DNA from: an uncultured Clostridia bacterium
GTDB taxonomy: Bacteria > Bacillota > Clostridia > Christensenellales > Aristaeellaceae
Length of the DNA: 64,000 nt
Assembly: GCA_934667105.1 (NCBI GenBank)
Contig: CAKULG010000001.1
Coordinates: forward strand, 169,947 to 233,946
Reading direction: 5' to 3'
Position numbers and translations under genes: made by a program
The notes under the pieces: generated by a model
What the model was told of the DNA's origin: nothing
What the model saw: the letters and a program-made list of their open reading frames with translations, nothing else
Database searches by the model: none
Shown here: positions 34,141-42,941 of the stretch, one piece after another
Layout: every line of letters starts with the position of its first letter
How positions within the stretch are numbered: the first letter of the stretch is position 1

Positions 34141-35985
34141 TTACTTCGTCGCGTATCCGATGCTGACGCGGACGGCCCTATCGTTTTCCAGGAAATAGCG
34201 CAGGGTGATCGAGCCGCCCTCGGCGCGATAGCAGACGTAATCAATGCGGGCCTGCGTTGCGCTGAGGCAGTAGTATTTGCCGTAGCCCACGCCGTCGTCC
34301 CAATAGAGGCTGCGATCGCCGTTCTGGTCGTAGGTCTGGCCCAGATCGCGGAATTTAGCGATAATATCCGCCGCGCTCATGCCCAGGCGCGTTTTCCGGG
34401 GGGGCGTGAGGGAGGAACTGTCGCTTTCCAGATAATAGAGCACATAGCCCTTGGAATCCATCAGGAAGCGGGCCTCGCCCCAGGCGTAGGTCAGCTTCAG
34501 GCAATTGCCCTGCACGGCGGAAGCCTCGATGCTTTCCTCCGCCTGCGGCGCGCCGAAGGCCTTTTCAAAGGCGTCCCGGGTGGTTTTGAGGAGGGAGAAC
34601 TGGCTGAATTCATCCGTTTCGCGGAAGAATTTTTCCCGGACGGTCTGGTTGATTTTGTAGGTGCGCTCCATCACGTTGCTCACCTTGCCGTAGCCGTTCA
34701 CCGCCACCGCCTTCACCGTGACGCTGCCGTTGGGCAGATAGAAGGGATCGCCGGTGAAGATGGGGGAATTGGAGGAGGGCGTTTGCCCGTCGATGGTGTA
34801 ATAGATGGTGATGTTCTTTTGCTTTTCATCCTTGCTGGCCTTTTCCTCATCCGATTCCACATAGCGCAGCCAGATGCGCTGGCGGCGCTCATAGGTGCCC
34901 GGGGCCAGGGAGGAAACCGGCGCGGAGGGGGAGGGAAGGGTGATGGTGTATTTCACGTTCAGCTCGTCGCTGATTAAATCGTTGGATACCGCCACCGCCC
35001 GCAGGATATGACTGCCCTCGCCCAGATGCACGGGGGTTTCGTAATGCGTGCCGTCCTCGGGCAGGGAGCCTTCTTCGCCCAGGAGGTAATAAATATCGTA
35101 ATCCTCGGCGGAGCGCAGCTCCACATCCCGCTCCCGCAGCAGGGTGCCCGCCTCCAGGCTGGCGGTGGGGGTGGAGGGAATCAGCTCCTCCCGCTGGCGG
35201 CGGAAGGAGGTATCCCCCGTGGCTTCGTAGGCCTGCTTGAGAAAATCCGCCAGCTCCAGCCGCCGGTTCTGATCCTGCATCAGGCGCACCACGGCGCGAT
35301 AGGCGGCGGGGTTCTGGGGATCGATTTCGGTATACAGCTGGGTGTAGATTTTTTCCGCGTCTCCGGCCCGGCCCCCGGCTTCGTAGGCGTCGGCCAGCTG
35401 CTCCAGGCGGGCGTAAATATCCTCGCGTTCGGGCTCCTGGGCGTAGGCCTTTTCAAAGGTGGCGATGGATTTTTCCACATAGCCCATGTCCAGCAGCTCC
35501 TGGCCGTAGGTCCAAAGCGCCTGGGCGTTCACATCCTGCCCCATGCGGGCCAGGATCAATTGCCCCTGATCGGTCATTTTCAGGAAGAGATAGCTTCCCG
35601 CCGCGCCTACGATTAACAGCACGGCCGCGATGGTCCACACCAGGGCCCAGTTCACCATCATGCGGCGAACGGTATGGGCGTTTTCCCGGCCCGGGCGGCG
35701 CATCTGGCGGCCGGTGGTGGGGGGCGGCGGGGTGCCGCGCCGGGCGGAGGGCCTGCCCGCCCCCTCCGAGCGGGGACGGCGGCGGTTCGTCATAACGGCG
35801 TCGGGCATCAGCGGCGCGTCCTCCAGGGAGAGGGCGCTGCCCGCCCGCGAAACCCGGGGCGCGTCGGGGCGGCCCTGCCGCCGGCCGGAAGCGCCCGAAC
35901 GGGCGGCAGGGTGAATTTCCGCGCCGCACTGGCCGCACACCGCCGCGCCCTCTTTTAAAATGCTGCCGCAATTTTTGCAAACCAT
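34141..35985 (-). CDS. Membrane-anchored zinc-ribbon / TPR / chitobiase-C-module protein
   Basis: 614 aa. Residues 1-25 are a zinc ribbon (CKNCGS and CGQCGA), then a basic, Pro/Arg-rich linker, one membrane helix (WTIAAVLLIVGAAGSYLFL, ~residues 115-135), TPR-like helices (~150-240) and two beta modules like the chitobiase C-terminal domain (~265-340; ~350-450, with ITIYYTIDGQTPSSNSPIF). The last ~150 residues are unassigned. The topology puts the ribbon in the cytoplasm and the rest outside. Similar modular proteins are common in Clostridia with unknown roles. Confidence 0.8.
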   Translation of the reverse strand: MVCKNCGSILKEGAAVCGQCGAEIHPAARSGASGRRQGRPDAPRVSRAGSALSLEDAPLMPDAVMTNRRRPRSEGAGRPSARRGTPPPPTTGRQMRRPGRENAHTVRRMMVNWALVWTIAAVLLIVGAAGSYLFLKMTDQGQLILARMGQDVNAQALWTYGQELLDMGYVEKSIATFEKAYAQEPEREDIYARLEQLADAYEAGGRAGDAEKIYTQLYTEIDPQNPAAYRAVVRLMQDQNRRLELADFLKQAYEATGDTSFRRQREELIPSTPTASLEAGTLLRERDVELRSAEDYDIYYLLGEEGSLPEDGTHYETPVHLGEGSHILRAVAVSNDLISDELNVKYTITLPSPSAPVSSLAPGTYERRQRIWLRYVESDEEKASKDEKQKNITIYYTIDGQTPSSNSPIFTGDPFYLPNGSVTVKAVAVNGYGKVSNVMERTYKINQTVREKFFRETDEFSQFSLLKTTRDAFEKAFGAPQAEESIEASAVQGNCLKLTYAWGEARFLMDSKGYVLYYLESDSSSLTPPRKTRLGMSAADIIAKFRDLGQTYDQNGDRSLYWDDGVGYGKYYCLSATQARIDYVCYRAEGGSITLRYFLENDRAVRVSIGYATK

Positions 35986-36025
35986 GTTTTTTTCTCCTTA
36001 TGGGGCTTTCTCAAGGGGCTGCGGC

Positions 36026-36856
36026 TCAATCCATGCCGCGCATGGCCTCGTAGGCCGGATCCTTTTCATCGAATTCGCGCTCGGGCGCGTCGCCGCCCAG
36101 GGCCTCGATGGCGCTGCGCAGCTCGATATAATCCAGATAGGGGGTTTCCTCGCTGGCGGCCAGGGCCTTTAATTCGGGCAGCGCCCGCTCGTCCCCCAGC
36201 TTGGCCAGGCAATCCGCAAGCACGGCCACCCGATCCCGCCGGGATTTGAAAAGCGCGAGGGCGGTGGAAAACACCTGCTCGTCCCCCGGGAACTTGGAAA
36301 GCAAGGTGAGCAGCGCCTCCTGGCCCGCGGGGGTGGCCCCGGGAAGGGCGGCGCGCATGGCCGCCACGGCGCTTTCGCCCATGGAGGCCAGGCTTTCCAG
36401 GGCGTTATCCGCCAGCTCGTCCTCCGCTTCGCCCCGGACGGCCTGCCAGCCCACATACCGGGCCAGGGGCGCTTCGCTTTCGATTTCGCGCAGCAGCGTC
36501 ACCGCCGCCATCACCGCCTCCCGGGGGGCGCGCTCCTTTTCCAGCAGCGCCATTAGCGCCTCCTCGGAGGCCGCGCCCAGCTCGGAAATGCGGTTCATCA
36601 GCATATCCGGCACGGGAATGCGCTGCTTTAAATAATCCTCCATCCAGTTGACCAACTGCCGGGGGTTATCGTATTGAAGGAAGTATTCGCCCGGCTTGGC
36701 CCCCGCCAGCCAGTTGACGGGGGTGTCCAGAAATTGCTCATACACCTGGGGCATGGCGTCCTCCATGGCGTCGTAATTTTTATATTCCTTGGCGTGGGCC
36801 TTCATCCAATCGGCCAGGTAGCGTTGGAATTCCTTATCGAAGTTAATGCAGCGCAT
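36026..36856 (-). CDS. HEAT-repeat-like protein
   Basis: 276 aa from ATG 36856, with GGAGG 9 nt upstream and the start overlapping the TPR gene stop. The N-terminal ~90 residues are helical and acidic; from ~100 to 260 there are repeated helical pairs ending in patterns such as DNALESLASMGESAVAAM and LADCLAKLGDERALPEL, consistent with HEAT repeats. Such proteins act as protein-binding scaffolds. No partner can be named; it is coupled to the TPR gene upstream. Confidence 0.75.
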   Translation of the reverse strand: MRCINFDKEFQRYLADWMKAHAKEYKNYDAMEDAMPQVYEQFLDTPVNWLAGAKPGEYFLQYDNPRQLVNWMEDYLKQRIPVPDMLMNRISELGAASEEALMALLEKERAPREAVMAAVTLLREIESEAPLARYVGWQAVRGEAEDELADNALESLASMGESAVAAMRAALPGATPAGQEALLTLLSKFPGDEQVFSTALALFKSRRDRVAVLADCLAKLGDERALPELKALAASEETPYLDYIELRSAIEALGGDAPEREFDEKDPAYEAMRGMD

Positions 36857-38174
36857 TGTTTTCATCCTCCGTTGTTCTTTGAAGATAGCGGCGCACCGTC
36901 CGCAGGATGCGTTTTTTGCCCGGGGCGGCGGCAATGAGCGCGGCGGCGCTTTCCGGCCTGCCCGCCAGGGTGAGCACGCAGGCGGAAAGGCAGAGCAGAG
37001 CCTGGGACTCCCGCCGGTCGCAGGCCGCCCGTTCGGCGGGCCGCATGCGCCGCCAGAGCGGCGGCGTTAGGCGATAGATCGTTTCGACGTCCAGGAAATC
37101 CTGCATCGAGATCACCAGCAGATGCAGCGCCCGGTTCAGCGGGCCCGTTTTGCGCGGGGGCACGGCGGAATAAATCTGGCTGGCCAGGGCGGAATACAGC
37201 ATCATCCGGGGGGCGTAGAGCCGAATATCCTCCGGATGGCGGCGATACCACAGCCCCGCCGCGTCGTCCGGATCGATATCCAGCAGGGTTTGCAGCGCCC
37301 GCTGCGCCCCCGCCTGATCCCCCGTCCGGCGCAGGGAAAGATATTTTAGCCGCAGATATTCCACGCTGGCCGGGGCGCGGCTCAGCGCCTCGGCGCACAG
37401 AGAAAGCGCCAGCTGGGGCTGATGCATTTCCCAGGCCGCGGCGCAATAGGCCTCCGCCTGGGAAAGGGTGTCGCACAGGGCGCGGGCCCGCAGCATCTGG
37501 CGCTGGGCCTGGGGCGCGTTCCCCGCCTGCAGGCTGCATTGGGCCAGCATCAGCAGGGCGGGCAGGCTATCGGGGCTGCGCTTGGCCGCAAAGGCCAGAT
37601 AGGGCAGCCGCGCCTGGGGCAGGCGCAGGAAGGAGGCGAAAAGCAGCGCGGAATCCGCAAAGCGGCCCTTGGCCCAGGCCTGCCAGGCCAGATCCCGGGC
37701 GCGCGCCAGATCCCCCTCCAGCAGCGCCGCCCGCCCCCGGCGGCACAGCGTGTCGCTTCGGGCGCAGCGGGGGGGCAGGGGATGATCCTCCCAGGGATGA
37801 TTTTCCAGCAGCCATTGCGCCTGATCGGCGTAGGGGCCCTCCGGATCCAGCCGCAGGCAAAGCTCCAGCGCTTCCTCCGCCAGGCCCTCGTCCCCCCGGG
37901 CGAAGGCGCAGCGGGCGGCCGCGCAGCAGGCGCCCCCCGTCAGCCCCTCCCGGGCGACGGCCTTAAGCAGGCAGCGCTCCGCCGCCGTTTCGCATTCCAT
38001 GCCGGAATAAATTTCCGCCAGCTCCAGCGCCACTGCGCCGTCCCCGCTGGTTTCCAGGGCCTTGCGCATCAGGCGCGCCGCTTCCGGCAGCCTTGCGGGC
38101 GTGTAATGCCGCCGGGCCCGGGCGGCCCAATAAGCGGCGGAGCGATCGAATGGCACCACGGTTCTGCGCGTCAT
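36843..38174 (-). CDS. TPR-type repeat protein
   Basis: 443 aa, mostly alpha-helical with recurrent Ala/Leu-rich helix pairs (e.g. RKALETSGDGAVALELAEIYSG, EEALELCLRLDPEGPYADQA, LLMLAQCSLQAGNAPQAQRQM) typical of degenerate TPRs. No signal peptide or membrane helix. It overlaps both Hsp33 upstream and the HEAT-like gene downstream, so the three form one unit. Function unknown; a scaffold role is likely from fold alone. Confidence 0.75.
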   Translation of the reverse strand: MTRRTVVPFDRSAAYWAARARRHYTPARLPEAARLMRKALETSGDGAVALELAEIYSGMECETAAERCLLKAVAREGLTGGACCAAARCAFARGDEGLAEEALELCLRLDPEGPYADQAQWLLENHPWEDHPLPPRCARSDTLCRRGRAALLEGDLARARDLAWQAWAKGRFADSALLFASFLRLPQARLPYLAFAAKRSPDSLPALLMLAQCSLQAGNAPQAQRQMLRARALCDTLSQAEAYCAAAWEMHQPQLALSLCAEALSRAPASVEYLRLKYLSLRRTGDQAGAQRALQTLLDIDPDDAAGLWYRRHPEDIRLYAPRMMLYSALASQIYSAVPPRKTGPLNRALHLLVISMQDFLDVETIYRLTPPLWRRMRPAERAACDRRESQALLCLSACVLTLAGRPESAAALIAAAPGKKRILRTVRRYLQRTTEDENNALH

Positions 38175-39073
38175 TTTGTTGCCCTTTCCAATAGATTTTG
38201 CAGATCCTCCTTGGAAAAACGATGGGCGGCCCGGCAGAAATGGCAGGTTAATTCCGCCCCCTGATCCTCGTTAATCAACTGCTCCAATTCCCCCCGTCCC
38301 AGGGCGATGAGCGCCTTTTCCATCCTTTCCCGGCTGCAATCGCAGGCGTAGGCCAGCGGCTCCCGGGAAAGCAGGCGCATATCCAGCCCGTCGAACCAGG
38401 CCCGGGCCAGCTCCTCCAGGGGCACGTCCGCCACCTCCCGGCTGATGGCCGTGAAGAAAACGGAGCGCATTTCCAGCTGCGAAAGCAGTTCCTCCGAGCA
38501 GCCGGGCATGGCCTGCACCAGCACGCCGCCCGCCGACAGGCAATACCCCTCGTGCACCAGCGCGCCCAGGGCCACCAGGGAGGGCTGCTGCTCGCTGACG
38601 GTGAAATATTGAGCGAAATCCTCTCCCAATTCGCCGGAAACCAGGGCGCACTGACCGATATAGGGCTCCTTCAGCCCCAAATCCTTGATGACGGTGAGCC
38701 GTCCATGATGCCCCACCAAGCCGCCCACATCCAGATGACCGTCCGCCTTGAGGGGCAGATCGGCCTCCGGGTGGGCCATCGCGGCCTTCACATGGGGGCC
38801 GTTGGCCACGGCGGTCAGCTTGCCCGCGGGTCCGTCCCCCGCCACGGTGACGGTTACGGAAGCGTCCGGCTCTTTCATCATCACGCCCAGCATGGCCGTG
38901 GCGGTCATCAGGCGGCTCATGGCGGCCAGCGCCGTGGAGGAGGGCCGGTGAATTTCCGCCGCCCGGCGGGCCATGGCCGTGGTGCGGCATAGCAGCACTC
39001 GGGCCTGCCCCTCCTTCAGGGAGATATGCAGCATTTCATCGGGCAGATTCAGCACCGCGAAATTTTCATCCAT
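38171..39073 (-). CDS. hslO: Redox-regulated chaperone Hsp33
   Basis: 300 aa. The C-terminal zinc centre has CDCSRERMEKAL and CHFCRAAHRFS (CxC and CxxC), the redox switch that releases zinc under oxidative stress. The N-terminal domain (GVMMKEPDASVTVTVAGDGPAGKL; NGPHVKAAM) is also characteristic. It prevents aggregation of oxidised proteins. Its stop overlaps the start of the TPR gene. Confidence 0.93.
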   Translation of the reverse strand: MDENFAVLNLPDEMLHISLKEGQARVLLCRTTAMARRAAEIHRPSSTALAAMSRLMTATAMLGVMMKEPDASVTVTVAGDGPAGKLTAVANGPHVKAAMAHPEADLPLKADGHLDVGGLVGHHGRLTVIKDLGLKEPYIGQCALVSGELGEDFAQYFTVSEQQPSLVALGALVHEGYCLSAGGVLVQAMPGCSEELLSQLEMRSVFFTAISREVADVPLEELARAWFDGLDMRLLSREPLAYACDCSRERMEKALIALGRGELEQLINEDQGAELTCHFCRAAHRFSKEDLQNLLERATK

Positions 39074-39088
39074 AAAAATTCATACTCC

Positions 39089-40441
39089 TTAGTTTCTTAA
39101 GCTATGCAGCGGCGCGGGGATGCGTCCCCCCCGGGCGATAAAAGCCTCGGAGGAAAAGGGGTGCACCGGGATCACCGGCGCGCGGCCCAGGAGCCCGCCG
39201 AATTCCACAAAATCGCCCACCTTTTTGCCCGGCGCGGGAATAACGCGCACGGCGGTGGTTTTTTGGTTAATCATGCCGATGGCCGCCTCGTCGGCGATAA
39301 TGGCGGCGATGGTGGCGGCGGAGGTATCTCCGGGCAGGGCGATCATATCCAGCCCCACGGAGCAGACGCAGGTCATGGCCTCCAATTTATCCAGCGTCAG
39401 CGCGCCGGAGGCGGCGGCCTCGATCATGCCGATATCCTCGCTGACGGGGATAAACGCGCCGCTGAGCCCGCCCACATGGGAGGAGGCCATCACGCCGCCC
39501 TTTTTCACCGCGTCGTTCAGCAGCGCCAGCGCGGCGGTGGAGCCGTGGGTGCCGCAGGCCTCCAGGCCCATTTCCTCCAGAATGCGGGCCACGGAATCGC
39601 CCACGGCGGGGGTGGGGGCCAGGGAAAGATCCACAATGCCGAAGGGCACGCCCAGGCGATGGGCGGCCTCCTGGGCCACCAATTGCCCCACCCGGGTGAT
39701 CCGGAAGGCGGTGCGCTTGATGGTTTCCGCCACCACATCGAAGGAAGCGCCCCGCACATCCTCCAGCGCGCGCTTCACAACGCCCGGGCCGCTCACGCCC
39801 ACGCTCACCGCGCAATCGCCCTCCCCCGGGCCGTGGAACGCCCCGGCCATAAAGGGGTTATCCTCCACCGCGTTGGAGAAAATGACCAGCTTGGCGCAGC
39901 CCAGGCCGTCCTGCTCCCGGGTGCGCTCGGCCAGGGCCTTCACCGCCTCGCCGCACAGGCGCACCGCGTCCATATCGATGCCCGCCCGGGTGGAGGCCAC
40001 GTTCACGGAGGCGCACATCAGCCCCGTTTCGGAAAGCGCCTGGGGCAGCGAGGCGATCAGCCGCCGGTCCGCCGCCGTCATGCCCTTTTGCACCAGGGCG
40101 GAATAGCCGCCGATGAAATTCACGCCCGTTTCCCGGGCCGCCCGGTCCAGGGCCTGGGCGATGAGAAGCGGCTCCTGAACGGCGCCGGTAATCAGGGAAA
40201 TGGGGGTGACGGAAATGCGCTTATTCACGATAGGCACGCCGAAATCGCGCTCGATTTCCTCGCCCACCCGCACCAGATCCTTGGCCTGGGCGGTAATGCG
40301 GTCGTACACCCGGCCGGCCAGGCGGCGGGCGTCGTCGCACACGCAGTCGAACAGGGAGATTCCCATGGTGATGGTGCGCACGTCCAGCTTTTCCTGGTCG
40401 ATCATGCGCAGGGTTTGCAAAATTTCAGTGGTGTGCAGCAT
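39089..40441 (-). CDS. PFL family protein (UPF0210/DUF711)
   Basis: 450 aa. Signature segments are LDVRTITMGISLFDC, RVYDRITAQAKDLV, PIVNKRISVTPIS and DLSLAPTPAVGDSVA. The family shares a fold with pyruvate formate-lyase-type enzymes, but its reaction is not known. It follows an ACT-domain protein by 15 nt; this pair is conserved in many anaerobes, so a small-molecule-regulated role is likely. Confidence 0.9.
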   Translation of the reverse strand: MLHTTEILQTLRMIDQEKLDVRTITMGISLFDCVCDDARRLAGRVYDRITAQAKDLVRVGEEIERDFGVPIVNKRISVTPISLITGAVQEPLLIAQALDRAARETGVNFIGGYSALVQKGMTAADRRLIASLPQALSETGLMCASVNVASTRAGIDMDAVRLCGEAVKALAERTREQDGLGCAKLVIFSNAVEDNPFMAGAFHGPGEGDCAVSVGVSGPGVVKRALEDVRGASFDVVAETIKRTAFRITRVGQLVAQEAAHRLGVPFGIVDLSLAPTPAVGDSVARILEEMGLEACGTHGSTAALALLNDAVKKGGVMASSHVGGLSGAFIPVSEDIGMIEAAASGALTLDKLEAMTCVCSVGLDMIALPGDTSAATIAAIIADEAAIGMINQKTTAVRVIPAPGKKVGDFVEFGGLLGRAPVIPVHPFSSEAFIARGGRIPAPLHSLRN

Positions 40442-40456
40442 AGCGCGTCCTCCCCG

Positions 40457-40732
40457 TCAGATTTGGTGCATGGCTTCGAAAATTTCGCTTTTCTGAATGC
40501 GGATCTGCACCCCCAGCTTTTCCCCCAGCGCGGCCAGATCGGCGGCCAGCGCGTCGAAGGCGCAGCCCGTAATATCCGCAATGAGCACCATATTGAAATA
40601 GCCTGCCACGATGGTTTGGGAGATATCCAGAATATTCACGTCCCGCTGAAAGAGCACCTGGCTCACCTGGGCGATAATGCCCTTCCGATCGCACCCCAAC
40701 ACTGATACAACGGCCTTTGATACCTGTTCCAT
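40457..40732 (-). CDS. ACT-domain protein (UPF0237)
   Basis: 91 aa forming a single ACT domain (VSVLGCDRKGIIAQVSQVLFQ; VNILDISQTIVAGYFNMVLIADI). ACT domains bind amino acids or other small ligands. The pairing with the PFL-family gene directly downstream is the usual context. Confidence 0.9.
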   Translation of the reverse strand: MEQVSKAVVSVLGCDRKGIIAQVSQVLFQRDVNILDISQTIVAGYFNMVLIADITGCAFDALAADLAALGEKLGVQIRIQKSEIFEAMHQI

Positions 40733-40858
40733 GCCTATAAGCCCCTTTCCTTTGGCCCGGGCGGCTGCCCGCGCCCGAAATGCATGCGTTTTCTCTCCCG
40801 GCGCGCCCGGGAGCTTTTTTTGATGGGGAGAAGCGCTTCATAAACTTCTCCATTTTCT

Positions 40859-40887
40859 ATTATACCGCGTTTGTATACAGAATTCAA
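40859..40887 (-). promoter_or_regulatory. Promoter of the ACT-PFL operon
   Basis: -35 TTGAAT (40882-40887), 17-nt spacer, -10 TATAAT (40859-40864). Confidence 0.65.
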
Positions 40888-40924
40888 GCGGAACAGCGCG
40901 CGGGCGAATTCGCAAAGGAAACGA

Positions 40925-40955
40925 AAACAAAAAAAGCGCCCGAATTCGGGGCCTT
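40925..40955 (-). terminator. Terminator of the XRE regulator gene
   Basis: On the minus strand a GC-rich stem (GCCCCGAA with TTCGGGCGC) is followed by a run of seven T, 30 nt past the stop at 40982. Confidence 0.8.
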
Positions 40956-40981
40956 GAAAGGAAGCCGCAGGGGCGCGATTG

Positions 40982-41287
40982 TTATTCGCCCCTGCGCTGT
41001 TCGCTGAGCAGGAAGGCTTTGAAGCGTTTCAGCAGGGCGCGGTTTTCGGGGGTGAGCAATTGCTGACGGCGCAGGGCGTAGCGCGGGTCGTCGTCCGTCA
41101 GGCCCAGCAGATAATCGGCGGAAATGTGATACAGCCTGCAAATGGCGATCAGCGTGTCGTGGCCCGGGTCGCTTTTTCCTTGTTCCCAGCACCGCACGGC
41201 ATACAGCGACGCATGCAGCTTGTCGGCCAGGGCCTGCTGCGTGTCGCCGTGATCCTTCCGAATTTCCTGAAGCCGTTCGCCAATCAT
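40982..41287 (-). CDS. XRE-family transcriptional regulator
   Basis: 101 aa from ATG 41287, which has GAGGTG 8 nt upstream. Residues 3-60 are a Cro/C1-type helix-turn-helix (RLQEIRKDHGDTQQALADKL; YAVRCWEQGKSDP; CRLYHISADYLLGL). The C-terminal ~40 residues are helical and charged. It is monocistronic, with its own terminator, and diverges from an AT-richer accessory stretch. Target genes are unknown. Confidence 0.88.
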   Translation of the reverse strand: MIGERLQEIRKDHGDTQQALADKLHASLYAVRCWEQGKSDPGHDTLIAICRLYHISADYLLGLTDDDPRYALRRQQLLTPENRALLKRFKAFLLSEQRRGE

Positions 41288-41350
41288 GCGTTTCACCTCA
41301 AACTTTAGTATATATAAAATTATCATTAAGTAAAAATATTGATAAATATA

Positions 41351-41379
41351 TTGTCATTTTAAATGAACGGTGATATAAT
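41351..41379 (+). promoter_or_regulatory. Promoter of the accessory genes
   Basis: -35 TTGTCA (41351-41356), 17-nt spacer, -10 TATAAT (41374-41379), in AT-rich sequence divergent from the XRE gene. Confidence 0.75.
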
Positions 41380-41435
41380 AATTATGACTTAATTCAGCAA
41401 GAGGTGAATACATTATTACAAAGGGGTGAACCGTT

Positions 41436-41483
41436 ATGAAAATGTGTAATCGGCTTTTTGTCAACCATTGTTTGCGGTGCTAA
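41436..41483 (+). CDS. Possible 15-aa leader ORF
   Basis: ATG 41436 is preceded by AAGGGGTG at a normal distance, and the frame ends in TAA after 15 codons with three Cys. It lies in the ~250-nt leader between the promoter at 41351 and the gene at 41637. It may be a regulatory leader peptide or chance. The rest of the leader shows nothing I can name. Confidence 0.25.
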   Translation: MKMCNRLFVNHCLRC

Positions 41484-41636
41484 AGAGTGAGGTTGGCCTA
41501 GAGAAACCTTGATGTTGGATGATATCAACCGGGAATTTTGGTTCCACGGAAGATATAAATAAAAGAAAGGAGGAAAAAATTTTATCTTCATTAGGAAAGC
41601 GTAAGAATGTGAATTTTTAAAGAAGGAGGAGGAAAA

Positions 41637-41885
41637 ATGGCTTACATTACGGGTAGACACAAGTGCAAGATATGCCACACACTCACGCAATACTACAGCT
41701 TGATACCTGATTGTGATGTTGGAATACAGCCGGATCCAAAGAAATTCGTTTTTGGCGAATACTTAAGCGTTCCGGGAAAAGCGGAATACACCATTTCTTA
41801 TTCTTGCCCCCAATGTAAGAATATGGTTGTCATTCATTACAACGCGAAAACGAATAAGCCCCTGGATGAAGAATGCTGCGGATAG
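41637..41885 (+). CDS. Small zinc-ribbon-like protein
   Basis: 82 aa with CKIC near residue 10 and CPQC near residue 59 as a likely zinc-binding pair, and CCG at the C-terminus. GGAGGAGG lies before ATG. No signal peptide or membrane helix. Base composition is AT-richer than neighbours, as is the next gene, suggesting recent acquisition. No homology recognised. Confidence 0.7.
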   Translation: MAYITGRHKCKICHTLTQYYSLIPDCDVGIQPDPKKFVFGEYLSVPGKAEYTISYSCPQCKNMVVIHYNAKTNKPLDEECCG

Positions 41886-41925
41886 GAAAATTTAAAAGAT
41901 GAAGACAAATCAGGAGGAAAATAAA

Positions 41926-42561
41926 ATGAAACGAATTGTTGCAGTGATTCTTGCGGTTTTGTTGTTGGTTTTCTCTGTTGGTGCATTTGCCGATACAAAT
42001 ACAGCGGAGACGCTTAAGGGAGAAGGATGGGAAATCACCGATGAATATGCCTGGAGCACTGGCAGATATAACAAGTATGCTTTTGTGTTGCTAAATACGA
42101 GCGGCTATAACGCTTGCATTTCCGTTAACGCCATTTTCTATGACAAGGACGATAGCATCGTAGGCGTAGCTAGCAGCAGCGAAAATGCATGCGAAAATGG
42201 CTATTCGACCTATTGGGAGTTCTCAAATGATGTGGAATTCAAACGAGTGTCGCTTCGGATTTCTATGGAAAAAGAAGAGTGGTATAAAGATGGAGGACAA
42301 TCTGCCATTAAACTAACGGTTAGTAAAGTTAATGAACAGAAGATTATTCTTATTGCGGAAAATGTGGGGAAAGAAGCCGTCGAATTTGTCGAATATAATG
42401 TTTTATATTTGAAAGACGGTCGGGTTGTTTCTACCGATTGGGGCTATCTTACTGATAAAGATAGCGAAATCAAACCCGGCGCAATGGAAATGGCGGAAGA
42501 AAAGTGTAGTGAGGATTTTACAGAAGTCAAAGTATATGCTCATGGACGTATTGACAAATAA
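41926..42561 (+). CDS. Secreted protein, unknown (FxLYD-like)
   Basis: 211 aa from ATG 41926, which has AGGAGG upstream. Signal peptide MKRIVAVILAVLLLVFSVGAFA. Two similar beta segments (KYAFVLLNTSGYNACISVNAIFYD; KIILIAENVGKEAVEFVEYN) resemble FxLYD-type or transglutaminase-adjacent extracellular domains. Lower GC than the surrounding genes. It probably shares a transcript with the small zinc-ribbon gene. Function unknown. Confidence 0.7.
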   Translation: MKRIVAVILAVLLLVFSVGAFADTNTAETLKGEGWEITDEYAWSTGRYNKYAFVLLNTSGYNACISVNAIFYDKDDSIVGVASSSENACENGYSTYWEFSNDVEFKRVSLRISMEKEEWYKDGGQSAIKLTVSKVNEQKIILIAENVGKEAVEFVEYNVLYLKDGRVVSTDWGYLTDKDSEIKPGAMEMAEEKCSEDFTEVKVYAHGRIDK

Positions 42562-42574
42562 CAGTAACTAAAAA

Positions 42575-42610
42575 GCGGCTGTTGCAGAATGAATTCTGCA
42601 ACAGCCGTTT
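42575..42610 (+). terminator. Terminator of the accessory operon
   Basis: A 15-bp stem (CGGCTGTTGCAGAAT with ATTCTGCAACAGCCG) with a tiny loop, followed by TTTC, 14 nt after the stop. Confidence 0.8.
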
Positions 42611-42680
42611 CAAATCTTGGCATTGAAAAATGCATTTCTGCGGTTGGCAAAGAGATGGAAATCATTATGAAGAATGTTTG

Positions 42681-42712
42681 AAAAAAAACATCCCGCCGAT
42701 TTCGGCAGGACG
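42681..42712 (-). terminator. Terminator of the tRNA operon
   Basis: On the minus strand TCCTGCCG pairs with CGGCGGGA across AAAT, followed by a T-rich run of eight, 8 nt past the tRNA-Met CCA. Confidence 0.85.
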
Positions 42713-42719
42713 CTTTGAA

Positions 42720-42796
42720 TGGTGGCTCCGATCTGACTCGAACAGATGACACTCCGGGTATGAACCGAATGCTCTAGCCAACTGAGCTACGGAGCC
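42720..42796 (-). tRNA. tRNA-Met (CAT), elongator type
   Basis: 77 nt with acceptor GGCTCCG/CGGAGCC, D arm GCTCAGTTGGCTAGAGC, anticodon loop TTCATAC (anticodon CAT), T arm with TTCGAGT, and encoded CCA. It could instead be the CAT-bearing tRNA-Ile2 if the wobble C is lysidinylated; the sequence alone does not decide. Confidence 0.92.
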
Positions 42797-42799
42797 AAA

Positions 42800-42876
<77 letters not shown>

Positions 42877-42912
42877 ATGTGCTTGCGCGCTGATTTCCAG
42901 GACGCGAAAGTT

Positions 42913-42941
42913 ATTATATAACAGTTTTTCCCCGAAGTCAA
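42913..42941 (-). promoter_or_regulatory. Promoter of the tRNA operon
   Basis: -35 TTGACT (42936-42941), 17-nt spacer, -10 TATAAT (42913-42918). The gap from here to the ppdK promoter (about 350 nt) has no gene I can support. Confidence 0.85.
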
